Below, in pieces: positions 53,268 to 62,064 of a DNA stretch of 64,000 bases. Below the pieces are notes generated by a model. It was not told the origin of the DNA and did no database searches. It was given only the letters and a program-made list of their open reading frames with translations. The translations under genes were made by a program, and so were the position numbers. Source of the stretch: Paraburkholderia sp. GTDB taxonomy: Bacteria > Pseudomonadota > Gammaproteobacteria > Burkholderiales > Burkholderiaceae. Each line of letters opens with the position of its first letter. The first letter of the stretch is position 1. The stretch covers positions 62,001-126,000 of the forward strand of contig NZ_JAPWKB010000002.1 in the NCBI RefSeq assembly GCF_028283785.1, written 5' to 3'.

Positions 53268-54635
53268 ATGAAACGTCAGCGCCCGCAGTCATCGCATCTG
53301 CTTCATCCTCATGGCGATCATCACGGCCCGGCCGAATGGCGCGTGTTCCTGCTGACGTTCGTGCCGGTCGCGCTGCTGATCGTCGTGGCGGTGTCGCTGG
53401 TGGTGTGGCTGGTCGATCCCGCGCCGCCGCACACCATCACGATGAGCGCGGGGCCGCGCGACAGTTCGTTCTTCGCGGCCGCGCAAGACTACAAAAAGAT
53501 TCTCGCGCGCAACGGCGTCACGCTCGACGTGCTGGAGTCGGACGGCTCGCTGCAAAATCTTCAGCGGCTGCTCGATCCGAAACAGCATGTCGATCTCGCG
53601 CTGGTTCAGGGCGGCGTGTCGGACGGGCTGGCGACGTCGTCGCTGATGTCACTCGGTAGCGTGTTCTATGCGCCCGTGATCGTGTTTTATCGCGGCCGCG
53701 GGCTGACGCAGCTGTCGGCACTGGAAGGCAAGCGGGTTGCGATCGGCCGCGAAGGCAGCGGCACGCGCGTGCTGGCGCTCAAGCTGCTGGACGCGAACGG
53801 AATCGAGGCGAACGGCAACACCACGCTCGTGCCGATCGACGGCATTCAGGCGGCGACCGCGCTGGTGTCGGGCGAGGTCGATGCGGCGATCCTGAACGGC
53901 GATTCGGCGACGCGCGCGTTGATGCTGCGGCTGCTCAAGGTGCCGGGCATTTCGGTGATGAATTTCGACGAGGCGAGCGCATATACACGGCTCTTTCCGT
54001 TTCTCGACGAGATCGATCTGCCGCCGGGCGTGCTCGATCTGAAGCGGCGTATTCCGCCTGAAACGGTGCATTTGATCAGCCCGACCGTGGAGCTCGTCGC
54101 ACGGCCGAATCTGCATCCGGCGATTTCCGACCTGCTGGTCGAGGCCGCGCAGGAAGTGCACGGTTTGCCGGGTCTGTTGCAACACGCCGGCCAGTTTCCG
54201 AGTCCGATTCCGCGCGAATATCCGGTCAGCGAGGACGCACAGCGCTATTACCGGACCGGCAAGAGTTTTCTGTACCGGACCTTGCCGTTCTGGCTCGCGA
54301 GCGCGGGCGACCGCACGCTGGTGCTGTTGCTGCCGATGGCCGTGCTGCTGTTCCCGGCGATGCGGCTGATACCGGCGCTGTACCGATGGCGCGTGAGATC
54401 GCGAATCTACCGGTATTACGGCGCGCTGATCGCGATCGAACGCGGCGCGTTGAGCAAGGACACGACGGAAAGCGAACGGCGGGCGCTGTTCGAGGAACTG
54501 GATGGGATCGAGGAGTCGCTGAACCGCTTGCGGATGCCGCTCGCACACGCGGATGCGTTGTACGTATTACGCGAACATGTCGGGTTCGTGCGATCGCGGC
54601 TGAGCGCGACGGCGCGGCAGTCGGGCCACGTCTAG
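53268..54635 (+). CDS. Membrane-anchored TAXI-family solute-binding protein
   Basis: A 455-residue protein with a TAXI (TRAP-associated extracytoplasmic immunogenic) binding domain between two membrane helices. The first helix is at about 26-46 (LLTFVPVALLIVVAVSLVVW) and the binding domain at about 50-325 (ITMSAGPRDSSFFAAAQDYK, LALVQGGVSDGL, VAIGREGSGTRVLALKLL). The second helix is near 345-368 (LLLPMAVLLFPAMRLIP), followed by about 85 cytoplasmic, helical, charged residues. Ordinary TAXI proteins are free or once-anchored and pair with TRAP permeases; none are here. The arrangement suggests a sensor or scaffold. GGAG precedes the ATG. Confidence 0.87.
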   Translation: MKRQRPQSSHLLHPHGDHHGPAEWRVFLLTFVPVALLIVVAVSLVVWLVDPAPPHTITMSAGPRDSSFFAAAQDYKKILARNGVTLDVLESDGSLQNLQRLLDPKQHVDLALVQGGVSDGLATSSLMSLGSVFYAPVIVFYRGRGLTQLSALEGKRVAIGREGSGTRVLALKLLDANGIEANGNTTLVPIDGIQAATALVSGEVDAAILNGDSATRALMLRLLKVPGISVMNFDEASAYTRLFPFLDEIDLPPGVLDLKRRIPPETVHLISPTVELVARPNLHPAISDLLVEAAQEVHGLPGLLQHAGQFPSPIPREYPVSEDAQRYYRTGKSFLYRTLPFWLASAGDRTLVLLLPMAVLLFPAMRLIPALYRWRVRSRIYRYYGALIAIERGALSKDTTESERRALFEELDGIEESLNRLRMPLAHADALYVLREHVGFVRSRLSATARQSGHV

Positions 54636-54666
54636 CGGTGGCCCGATTGCCGCGCAACGAGACAGA

Positions 54667-55476
54667 TCAGGCAGCCGGGCTCGGCGTGGACGCCGGTGCG
54701 GGGGTTGCTTCTGCGGCCGGAGCGGGGGTTGCTTCGGCGCTTGCTTCGGTGTTCGCGGCGACGTTGGTTTCAACGTTCGCTGCCGCATCCGCGTCGGGCG
54801 TCGCTTCGGCCTGTGCAGCCGGTGCTGCGGCGTCGCCTTGCGTCACGGCTTCGGCGGATGCTTCCGCGCCTGCCGCTGCGGGCGTTGCCGCGCCGTCGAC
54901 TGCGGGCGTGCGCGCAGCCGCGCGTGCGGCGCGATGCGCTTGCAGACGTTGCGCGCCGGCAGCTTCCGTCGGCGAAACACGACCGGCTTCGGCACCCGAC
55001 AGATCGACGCGGATCGCGTTTTCGACGAGGCTCGTCCAGTAACGCGCGCCACGGCACCACGTCTTGATTGCGTCGCGCAGTTCAGCTTCCGTCAGCGACA
55101 ACTCGGCGACGTGCGCCTTCAGGTCTTCGAAGATACCGACCTTCAGCGGCAGCTTGGGTGCCGGGCTTTTCGGGAACACCGTCGGGAAGCGCTTTTGCAG
55201 GCGGCCGATGGTCCGGACTGTCGGGTCAACCGGCTTCGCATTGGCAGGCTTCGCGTGCGCGGGCTTGCCGTTTGCATGTTTTGCATGCGTGGGCTTCGGG
55301 CCCGCGGGCTTCGCCTGAACCGGCTTCGAGTTCGCCGATTGTGCATCGGCGGGCTGTGCATTTGCCGCGGGCGCGGGGCGACGCGCCTGCTGCGGCCGCG
55401 GCTTCGCCTTCGGCTTTGCTGCTTCAGCCTGCTTTGCGAGTTGTTTCTTTAATTCAGCGAGTTGTTCGAAACCCAT
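54667..55476 (-). CDS. proQ: ProQ/FinO-domain RNA chaperone with Ala/Pro tail
   Basis: RNA-binding protein of 269 residues, starting MGFEQLAELKKQLAKQAEAA. Residues 1-100 form a basic, repetitive arm with Ala-Lys-Pro units (GKPAHAKPANAKP). The ProQ/FinO domain is at about 105-190 (RTIGRLQKRFPTVFPKS, LTEAELRDAIKTWCRGARYW). The C-terminal 80 residues are almost only Ala, Pro, Glu and Thr repeats. The domain binds structured small RNAs and message ends. The ATG at 55476 is used; an in-frame upstream start has no matching sequence. It stands alone, convergent with the TAXI gene. Confidence 0.9.
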   Translation of the reverse strand: MGFEQLAELKKQLAKQAEAAKPKAKPRPQQARRPAPAANAQPADAQSANSKPVQAKPAGPKPTHAKHANGKPAHAKPANAKPVDPTVRTIGRLQKRFPTVFPKSPAPKLPLKVGIFEDLKAHVAELSLTEAELRDAIKTWCRGARYWTSLVENAIRVDLSGAEAGRVSPTEAAGAQRLQAHRAARAAARTPAVDGAATPAAAGAEASAEAVTQGDAAAPAAQAEATPDADAAANVETNVAANTEASAEATPAPAAEATPAPASTPSPAA

Positions 55477-55575
55477 ATCCGACAGCCAATAGAGAAGAAA
55501 CGAGATTGTAGCAGCGCGTCGATAAACGGCTTGTGACAACGTCTGCCGGGATGTAACGGTGACGCGGGCATACAG

Positions 55576-55611
55576 CATCACGCCATCGCGATGCCCTGCG
55601 ATGGCGTGATG
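55576..55611. repeat. Perfect 14-base inverted repeat
   Basis: CATCACGCCATCGC (55576-55589) and GCGATGGCGTGATG (55598-55611) flank an eight-base loop, between the PRC-barrel gene end and the proQ start. It may end the PRC-barrel message, though no T run follows on the minus strand. Confidence 0.75.
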
Positions 55612-55669
55612 AAAACTCCCCTACCGGCGCGCATCGACCGCTATGCGCGCTGGATGCGGCGTATCGCCG

Positions 55670-56143
55670 TCAATGTTCGAGGGGCCGGGTTGCCGGGTCG
55701 CTTTCGACGACGTCACGCGTAGCGGACCAGTACGGCTGACGGTTGTAATACGTGTGCGTGGAGAGTCCCCACTGCGTATCGGCCATCGACGGCCAATGAT
55801 CCTTGTCGAAACCCGGATCGTCTTTCAGACGTTGCGCGAGAATATCCACGTGGAAGCATTTCTGATCCGTATCGAGCGTCAGCGCAGTCCAGGGAATCGC
55901 GTGCAGCGTCGATCCCATTCCGAGAAAGCCGCCTTCGGACAATACCGCATATGCAATTCTGCCGCTGCGCACATCGAGCATGATGTCAGAAATTTTACCC
56001 ACGTCTTCGCCATCCGACGACATCACTTTATTACCGTCGAGCGTCGCTGCGGCCATGATGTCCGGCCCCGGACCGTCGCCCATGCCGCCGCCTACGATGT
56101 TCGCGCCGCGTTGTGTGTCGCCTAGCGGATTGATCGAGCCCAT
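55670..56143 (-). CDS. PRC-barrel domain protein
   Basis: A 157-residue soluble protein with a PRC-barrel (about residues 33-110: LDGNKVMSSDGEDVGKISDIMLD, GRIAYAVLSEGGFLGMG, then IPWTALTLDTDQ) and a short Trp/Tyr-rich C-terminal part. PRC-barrel proteins bind small ligands or RNA and are often stress-induced in this group. AAGGAGGTG lies seven bases before the ATG, a very strong ribosome site indicating high expression. It diverges from the DUF3141-pta-ackA-fabI operon, and similar proteins accompany that block in low-oxygen-response loci. Confidence 0.9.
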   Translation of the reverse strand: MGSINPLGDTQRGANIVGGGMGDGPGPDIMAAATLDGNKVMSSDGEDVGKISDIMLDVRSGRIAYAVLSEGGFLGMGSTLHAIPWTALTLDTDQKCFHVDILAQRLKDDPGFDKDHWPSMADTQWGLSTHTYYNRQPYWSATRDVVESDPATRPLEH

Positions 56144-56460
56144 GATTCACCTCCTTGAGAAAAATGGTGCATTCGAATCGCGCAAGCGCCATACCCGCCA
56201 AACTTTCACACAATATTTAGAAAATCAATTCCGGTCGCGCCACACGTTTCGATTTACGTATCTGTTTTCCGCATGATTCACGGCCTGATTCGCGATGCTG
56301 AAAGCTTTTTCAGTTGATGCAACGCAGTACGCACTTTGTTTCAAACATTTTGCGTTGCTTTAAGGATTAGCGGCTCCTAGACTGATTTCGTGCCGCAATG
56401 CAGCAAGCGTTTTTGCGATGCCTTGTCGATTGTTCATCTTTCAGGGAGTTCACAGCAGCT
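56144..56460. other. Divergent promoter region with an FNR-like half-site
   Basis: About 315 AT-richer bases between the PRC-barrel gene and the DUF3141 gene. TTGAT at 56314-56318, followed by GCAA and the weak half CGCAG, resembles an FNR/ANR site with one good arm. An oxygen-responsive promoter is plausible given the genes but is not shown by sequence. No gene was seen. Confidence 0.4.
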
Positions 56461-58893
56461 ATGGTTCAGCCTCCCCTGCAGTCCGGATTCAATTTCTTCA
56501 GCGCGTTCCCGCTTTCCGGCGACGCCGCCACGCCGCAGATTCCTTTCGATGTCACCGCGCTGATGCCCGCGCGCCGCTGGCTCGCCACGTCGGCGGCCGG
56601 GTATTCGATCGACGCGTGGCAGCGCTTCGTGCTGTACGCCGACGTGATGCGTCAGCGCGGCAACCAGTACCAGACGCATCTCGCGGAACTCACGCCCAAC
56701 GTACTGGACTTCGAAGCAACCCTCGTGATGGACGGCCGCGATTTGCCGCGTCCGGTGAATTACGGGCTGGTGCGCATCGTCGCCCCCGACGATCTCGCGC
56801 CGCCGTCGGAGCGCGTCACCGCCGACCCCGGCCGCCTGCGTCCGTTCGTGGTGGTCGATCCGCGCGCGGGGCATGGTCCCGGCATCGGCGGCTTCAAGCG
56901 CGACAGCGAGATCGGCGCCGCGTTGCGGGCCGGTCATCCGTGCTATTTCATCGGCTTTCTGCCCGATCCGGTGCCCGGCCAGACCGTCGAAGACGTGATG
57001 CACGCCGAAGCCGCGTTCCTCGAAAAAGTCATTGCGCTGCATCCGGACAGTCCCGGCAAACCGGCGGTCATCGGCAACTGCCAGGCGGGCTGGCAAATCC
57101 TGATAACGGCGGCGATGCGCCCGGAACTGTTCGGCCCGATCATCGTCGCGGGCGCGCCGGTGTCGTACTGGGCCGGCTGGCGCGGCAAGAATCCGATGCG
57201 CTATTCGGGCGGTCTGCTCGGCGGTTCGTGGCTGACCGCGCTGACGGGCGATCTCGGCAGCGGGCGTTTCGACGGCGCGTGGCTGGTGCAGAACTTCGAG
57301 AACCTGAACCCGGCCAACACGCTCTGGCACAAGAACTACGCGCTCTACGCGAACATCGACACCGAAGCGCCGCGCTACCTCGGTTTCGAGAAATACTGGG
57401 GCGGCCATGTATTTCTGAACGCGGGCGAAATGCAGTACATCGTCGATAACCTGTTCGTCGGCAACCGGCTCAGCAGCAGCGAGATCGTCACCGCCGACGG
57501 CACGCGCCTCGACCTGCGCAAGATCCGCTCGCCGATCGTCGTGTTCTGCTCGTACGGCGACAACATCACGCCGCCGCCGCAAGCGCTCGGCTGGATCACG
57601 GACCTCTATGCTGACGACACGGACCTGCACGCGCACGATCAAACCATCGTCTACGCGACCCACGAGAGCATCGGCCATCTCGGCATTTTCGTGTCGAGCA
57701 GCACCGGCCGTAAGGAACATCGCGAGTTCATCAGCAATATCGATCTGATCGATCTGCTGCCGCCGGGTCTCTACGAAGCGCAAATGGGCGACAAGACCGC
57801 CGCCACCGAGCACTCGGAACTGGTCGAAGGCGATCACGTGCTGTCCATCGCGCGCCGCACGATCGACGACGTCCGCACGATCGTCACGCCCGACGCCGAC
57901 AGCGACCGCCGCTTTGCAACCGCCGCGTGGCTGTCCAACGTGAATCTCGGCCTGTATCGCAGCTTTCTGCAACCGTGGGTGCGCGCGTGCGTGACGCCGA
58001 ACGCCAGTTACGCGATGACCATGCTGCATCCGCTGCGGGTTTCTTACGAAACATGGTCCGACCGTCATCCGCTTGCCGGCGTGGTCGAGCAGCAGGCGGA
58101 GCGGATTCGCGAAAGCCGCACGCCGGTCGATGCGGACAACCCGTTCCTGCAGATGCAGCGCGTGGTATCGGACGCGATCGAGGCGTCGCTGAATTTTTAC
58201 CGCGATATTCGCGACGACCTCAGCGAGAAAACCTTCGAGACGGTCTACAGCATGCCGTGGCTTCAGGCGCTGGCCGGTTTCGGCGTGGATCGTGAAGGTC
58301 ATACCGCCAGTCCGCGGCCGCATCCGGGCACGTCGCCGCAGGAACACGCGCAAGCCATGCTCGAACAGGAGCGGTTACGCGGCGAAATGGCCAACGGCGG
58401 TCTCGTCGATGCCGCCGTGCGGGCGTTGCTGTACGTGCGCCACTCGGGCGGCGAAGCCGACGAGCGACGCTTCAATCTCGCGCGGACCTTGCTCGAAACC
58501 GTGTCGGATCGCGGCATCCTGTCGTTCAAACCGGTGGTCCGCCAACAGGCCGCGTTGCTGCATCTCGACACCGATGCCGCCCTCGCCGCGTTGCCGTCGA
58601 TGCTGGCCGGCGCACCGGACGACGACATTCGCGGGGTCGCCCGCGATATGGAAAAGCTGTGCGGCACGACGCCGCTGAGCGACGCGGAAGGCCACGCATT
58701 GGCGCAAGTGTTGGCCATTTTCGACGCCGCCGCGAACGCGAAGGAACCACCGAAGACGTCGGCGAAACCCGCGACCAGGCCTGCCCCCAAGGCCGCACCC
58801 AAACCCGCGACGAAAGCGGCGGCCAAGCCTGTCACCAAACCCGTCACGAAGCCCAGCGCGAAGCGCACGACCCGCGAACGCCCGGTGGAATGA
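56461..58893 (+). CDS. DUF3141 alpha/beta-hydrolase-fold protein with basic tail
   Basis: A protein of about 810 residues. The N-terminal 450 residues have an alpha/beta hydrolase fold related to PHA synthases and depolymerases: FVVVDPRAGHGPGIGGFKRD, the nucleophile-elbow-like GNCQAGWQIL (Cys in place of Ser), SPIVVFCSYGDNITPP and ATHESIGHLG, which would place the acid and His. The last 45 residues are Lys/Ala/Pro-rich repeats (KPATKAAAKPVTKPVTK), like the DNA-binding tails of phasins such as PhaF. The start is unsure: ATG 56461 is preferred because GGGAG is upstream, ATG 56398 is possible. It leads the pta-ackA-fabI operon. The function is unknown. Confidence 0.87.
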   Translation: MVQPPLQSGFNFFSAFPLSGDAATPQIPFDVTALMPARRWLATSAAGYSIDAWQRFVLYADVMRQRGNQYQTHLAELTPNVLDFEATLVMDGRDLPRPVNYGLVRIVAPDDLAPPSERVTADPGRLRPFVVVDPRAGHGPGIGGFKRDSEIGAALRAGHPCYFIGFLPDPVPGQTVEDVMHAEAAFLEKVIALHPDSPGKPAVIGNCQAGWQILITAAMRPELFGPIIVAGAPVSYWAGWRGKNPMRYSGGLLGGSWLTALTGDLGSGRFDGAWLVQNFENLNPANTLWHKNYALYANIDTEAPRYLGFEKYWGGHVFLNAGEMQYIVDNLFVGNRLSSSEIVTADGTRLDLRKIRSPIVVFCSYGDNITPPPQALGWITDLYADDTDLHAHDQTIVYATHESIGHLGIFVSSSTGRKEHREFISNIDLIDLLPPGLYEAQMGDKTAATEHSELVEGDHVLSIARRTIDDVRTIVTPDADSDRRFATAAWLSNVNLGLYRSFLQPWVRACVTPNASYAMTMLHPLRVSYETWSDRHPLAGVVEQQAERIRESRTPVDADNPFLQMQRVVSDAIEASLNFYRDIRDDLSEKTFETVYSMPWLQALAGFGVDREGHTASPRPHPGTSPQEHAQAMLEQERLRGEMANGGLVDAAVRALLYVRHSGGEADERRFNLARTLLETVSDRGILSFKPVVRQQAALLHLDTDAALAALPSMLAGAPDDDIRGVARDMEKLCGTTPLSDAEGHALAQVLAIFDAAANAKEPPKTSAKPATRPAPKAAPKPATKAAAKPVTKPVTKPSAKRTTRERPVE

Positions 58894-58974
58894 CACGCCG
58901 GCTGGCGCGCGCCGGTGTCCGCACCGGCGCGCATCGTCAAGTTCACACCGACCGGAACCCGTCAGGACATCTCT

Positions 58975-59934
58975 ATGCAACCGACGCAGCCACAGCCGCA
59001 CGCACGCGAAAAATACGAACGTCTGGTCAGCTTCGCGGCGACCTTGCCGCCCACGCCCACCGCCGTCGCACATCCGTGCGATTACGAGTCGCTGGAAGCC
59101 GCGATCGAAGCCGCGAAACTCGGTCTGATCGCGCCGATCCTCGTCGGTCCGACCGAAAAAATCCAGGCCGTTGCCGCGCAACACGGCCTCGACCTCGGCA
59201 AGCTGCCGATCGTCGATGCGCCGCACAGCCACGCCGCCGCCGAAACCGCCGTGCGTCTCGTGCATGAAGGCAAAGCGCAGGCGCTGATGAAAGGCTCGCT
59301 GCATACCGACGAACTGATGGGCGCGGTGGTCGCGCGCGACACGGGTTTGCGCACCGAGCGGCGCATCACGCATTGCTTCGTGATGGACGTGCCCGGTCAC
59401 GAAGAAGCGCTGATCATCAGCGACGCCGCGATCAACATCGCGCCCACGCTCGAAGACAAGCGCCATATCGTCCAGAACGCCATCGACCTCGCGCTCGCGC
59501 TGCGCTTTCCCGAAGCGCGCGTCGCGATTCTGTCCGCGATGGAAACCGTCAATCCGAAAGTGCCGTCCACCATCGAAGCCGCTGCGTTGTGCAAGATGGC
59601 CGACCGTGGCCAGATCACCGGCGGTCTGGTGGACGGTCCGCTCGCGCTCGACAACGCGATCAGCCCGCAGGCCGCGCAGATCAAGCACATCGTGTCGCCG
59701 GTCGCCGGGCGCGCCAACATCCTCGTCGTGCCCGACCTCGAAGCCGGCAATCTGCTCGCGAAAAGCCTGTCGTTTCTGGCCGGTGCGGACGCCGCGGGCA
59801 TCGTGCTCGGCGCGCGCGTGCCGATCATCCTGACCAGTCGCGCGGATTCGATCATCACGCGGCTGGCGTCGTGCGCGGTGGCGTCGATGGTGGCGCTGGC
59901 GCGTCGCGCGACGCCTGCCGCCATCGTCAACTGA
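58975..59934 (+). CDS. pta: Phosphate acetyltransferase (short Pta/Ptb type)
   Basis: Converts acetyl-CoA and phosphate to acetyl phosphate and CoA. The 319-residue short form has typical PTA_PTB segments: ALMKGSLHTDELMGAVV, ERRITHCFVMDVPGH, AILSAMETVNPKVPSTIEA and GANILVV-like RANILVVPDLEAGNLLAKSL. The ATG at 58975 has AGGA seven bases upstream. It is 81 bases after the DUF3141 gene and nine before ackA. With ackA it makes ATP by substrate-level phosphorylation from acetyl-CoA, useful when respiration is limited. Confidence 0.93.
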   Translation: MQPTQPQPHAREKYERLVSFAATLPPTPTAVAHPCDYESLEAAIEAAKLGLIAPILVGPTEKIQAVAAQHGLDLGKLPIVDAPHSHAAAETAVRLVHEGKAQALMKGSLHTDELMGAVVARDTGLRTERRITHCFVMDVPGHEEALIISDAAINIAPTLEDKRHIVQNAIDLALALRFPEARVAILSAMETVNPKVPSTIEAAALCKMADRGQITGGLVDGPLALDNAISPQAAQIKHIVSPVAGRANILVVPDLEAGNLLAKSLSFLAGADAAGIVLGARVPIILTSRADSIITRLASCAVASMVALARRATPAAIVN

Positions 59935-59943
59935 GGAGCCGCG

Positions 59944-61122
59944 ATGGACGTCATTCTGGTGATCAACGCGGGCTCGTCGAGCATCAAGTTTTCAGCGTTT
60001 TCGGTGTCGGGCGACACGCTGACGCCGCTGGCCGCCGGCAAGCTCGAAGAGATCTATACGAATCCGCGTTTTCAGGTCAAACGCCAATCCGGCGAAACCA
60101 TCGAAGACAAGCGCTGGCCCGAAGGCGAGCGTCTCGGTCACGACGCGGCGATCAAGTTCCTGCTCGCGTGGCTCGGCGACCATTCGCAAGGGGCGAATCT
60201 GCTCGCGGTCGGTCACCGCATCGTTCACGGCGGCAGCCGCTACACGGAGCCGGTGCGCATCACGCCCGCGGTGATGACGCAACTCGAAGCGCTGATTCCG
60301 CTCGCGCCGCTGCATCAGCCGCACAATCTCGCGGCAATCGACGCGATCGCCTCGCACGATCCCGATCTGCCGCAAGTCGCCTGTTTCGACACCGCGTTTC
60401 ATCACACGCAGCCCAACCTCGCCACGCGCTTTGCGTTACCGCCGGAAATCACCGGGCGCGGGGTGCGGCGTTACGGCTTTCACGGTCTGTCGTACGAGTA
60501 CATCGCGCGCACGCTGCCGGATTACGACGCGCGCGCTGCGCTCGGTAAAACCGTGGTGCTGCATCTGGGCAACGGCGCGAGCATGACGGCGATGTCCGCG
60601 AGCAAGAGCGTCGCGAGCACGATGGGCTTTACCGCCGTCGAAGGACTGCCGATGGGCACGCGTTCGGGCAGCCTCGATCCCGGCGTCGTGCTGTGGATGA
60701 TGGAAGAGGCGCAGATGGATGCGAATGCGATCAGCGCCCTGCTCTACAAGCGTTCAGGGCTGCTCGGCGTATCCGGCATTTCGAGCGATATGCGCACGTT
60801 GCTCGACAGCGACGACCCCCGCGCCGCCGAAGCGGTCGATCTGTTCTGCTATCGCATTTCGCGCGAACTCGGCTCGCTGGCGGCGGCGCTCGGCGGGCTC
60901 GACGCGATCGTGTTCACGGCGGGCATCGGCGAGCGCGCCGCCGCGGTGCGCGAGCGCGTCGGCAAGCTGGCGAGCTGGCTCGGCGTGTCGATCGACCCCG
61001 CCGCGAACGCGCGTCACGGGCCGCGCATCAGCACCGCCGACAGCCGCGTCGATGTCTGGGTGATTCCCACCAACGAGGAACTGATGATCGCGTTACACAC
61101 CTTCCACCGACTGGAGCGCTGA
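59944..61122 (+). CDS. ackA: Acetate kinase
   Basis: Transfers phosphate from acetyl phosphate to ADP, giving acetate and ATP. The 392-residue protein has all family motifs: VINAGSSSIKF at the start, GHRIVHGG, CFDTAFHHT, YGFHGLSYEYIA, HLGNGASM and TAVEGLPMGTRSGSLDPG. A GAGGAG-type site precedes the ATG at 59944, nine bases after pta. The fabI gene starts two bases after its stop. The unit is pta-ackA-fabI. Confidence 0.96.
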   Translation: MDVILVINAGSSSIKFSAFSVSGDTLTPLAAGKLEEIYTNPRFQVKRQSGETIEDKRWPEGERLGHDAAIKFLLAWLGDHSQGANLLAVGHRIVHGGSRYTEPVRITPAVMTQLEALIPLAPLHQPHNLAAIDAIASHDPDLPQVACFDTAFHHTQPNLATRFALPPEITGRGVRRYGFHGLSYEYIARTLPDYDARAALGKTVVLHLGNGASMTAMSASKSVASTMGFTAVEGLPMGTRSGSLDPGVVLWMMEEAQMDANAISALLYKRSGLLGVSGISSDMRTLLDSDDPRAAEAVDLFCYRISRELGSLAAALGGLDAIVFTAGIGERAAAVRERVGKLASWLGVSIDPAANARHGPRISTADSRVDVWVIPTNEELMIALHTFHRLER

Positions 61123-61124
61123 AT

Positions 61125-61904
61125 ATGGACAAGCTGACCGGCCAGCCGTTCAACGGCCACAAGGTGCTGATCGTCGGCGTGGCAAACGAGCATTCGATCG
61201 CCTGGGGTTGCGCGCGCGCGTTTCACGAACTCGGCGCGGAGCTCGCCATCACGTATCTGAACGACAAGGCGAAACCGTATGTCGCGCCGCTCGCGGAATC
61301 GGTCGGTGCGTCGATCTTCCTGCCGCTCGACGTGTCGAATCCCGGCGAGCTCGAAGCGGTATTCGACGCGATCCGCACGAAATGGGGCAAGCTCGACGTC
61401 GCCGTGCATTCGATCGCGTTCGCACCGAAAGCCGATCTACAAGGCGGCCTGCTGAACAGTTCCGCCGAAGGCTTCGCGACCGCGATGGACATCTCGTGCC
61501 ATTCGTTTATCCGGATGGCGCGGCTCGCCGCGCCGCTGATGACCGACGGCGGCTCGATGTTCGCGATGAGCTATCTCGGCGCCACGCGCGTGGTGCCGAA
61601 CTACGATCTGATGGGCCCGGTCAAGGCCGCGCTCGAAGCCAGTTGCCGCTACCTCGCGCACGAACTCGGCCCGCGCCGGATCCGCGTGCATCCGATCTCG
61701 CCGGGACCGCTGAAAACGCGCGCGGCATCGGGTCTGAAAGATTTCGATCTGCTGCTGACCGACGCCGCATCGCGCGCGCCGATCGGCGAAATGGTCGACA
61801 TCATGGACGTCGGCTACGCCTGCGCATTTCTTGCAACGCCTTACGCGCGGCGCATGACCGGCAACACGGTTTTCGTCGACGGCGGCGTCAGCATCATGGA
61901 CTGA
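61125..61904 (+). CDS. fabI: Enoyl-ACP reductase FabI
   Basis: NADH-dependent reductase of the last step of fatty acid elongation, 259 residues. Cofactor-binding segment VGVANEHSIAWGCA (residues 17-30), catalytic Tyr160 and Lys167 in NYDLMGPVK (the Y-x6-K spacing of FabI) and Tyr150 in MSYLGATRV. The ATG at 61125 is two bases after the ackA stop, with CTGGAG in the ackA end as ribosome site. Because it sits with fermentative acetate genes, it is probably a second, conditionally used FabI rather than the main one, which would be elsewhere on the genome. Confidence 0.95.
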   Translation: MDKLTGQPFNGHKVLIVGVANEHSIAWGCARAFHELGAELAITYLNDKAKPYVAPLAESVGASIFLPLDVSNPGELEAVFDAIRTKWGKLDVAVHSIAFAPKADLQGGLLNSSAEGFATAMDISCHSFIRMARLAAPLMTDGGSMFAMSYLGATRVVPNYDLMGPVKAALEASCRYLAHELGPRRIRVHPISPGPLKTRAASGLKDFDLLLTDAASRAPIGEMVDIMDVGYACAFLATPYARRMTGNTVFVDGGVSIMD

Positions 61905-61913
61905 CGGGGGTTT

Positions 61914-61947
61914 CGCGGATGTGCGGCGCACACGCCGCACATCCGCG
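61914..61947. terminator. Perfect 15-base hairpin after fabI
   Basis: CGCGGATGTGCGGCG (61914-61928) pairs exactly with CGCCGCACATCCGCG (61933-61947) around the loop CACA, nine bases after the fabI stop. It should end the operon message, but it has no T run on either side, so it may be rho-aided or serve to protect the 3' end. Confidence 0.65.
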
Positions 61948-62064
61948 CGTCGGCCGATGAAAGACTTGTAACCGCCATCTCACGAATAACCCAAAAAAAT
62001 CCGCGCATATCTGGCGCTTGGACCGTCCGCGCGTCCCTTATCCTGCAACCCAATCGACTTCAAC

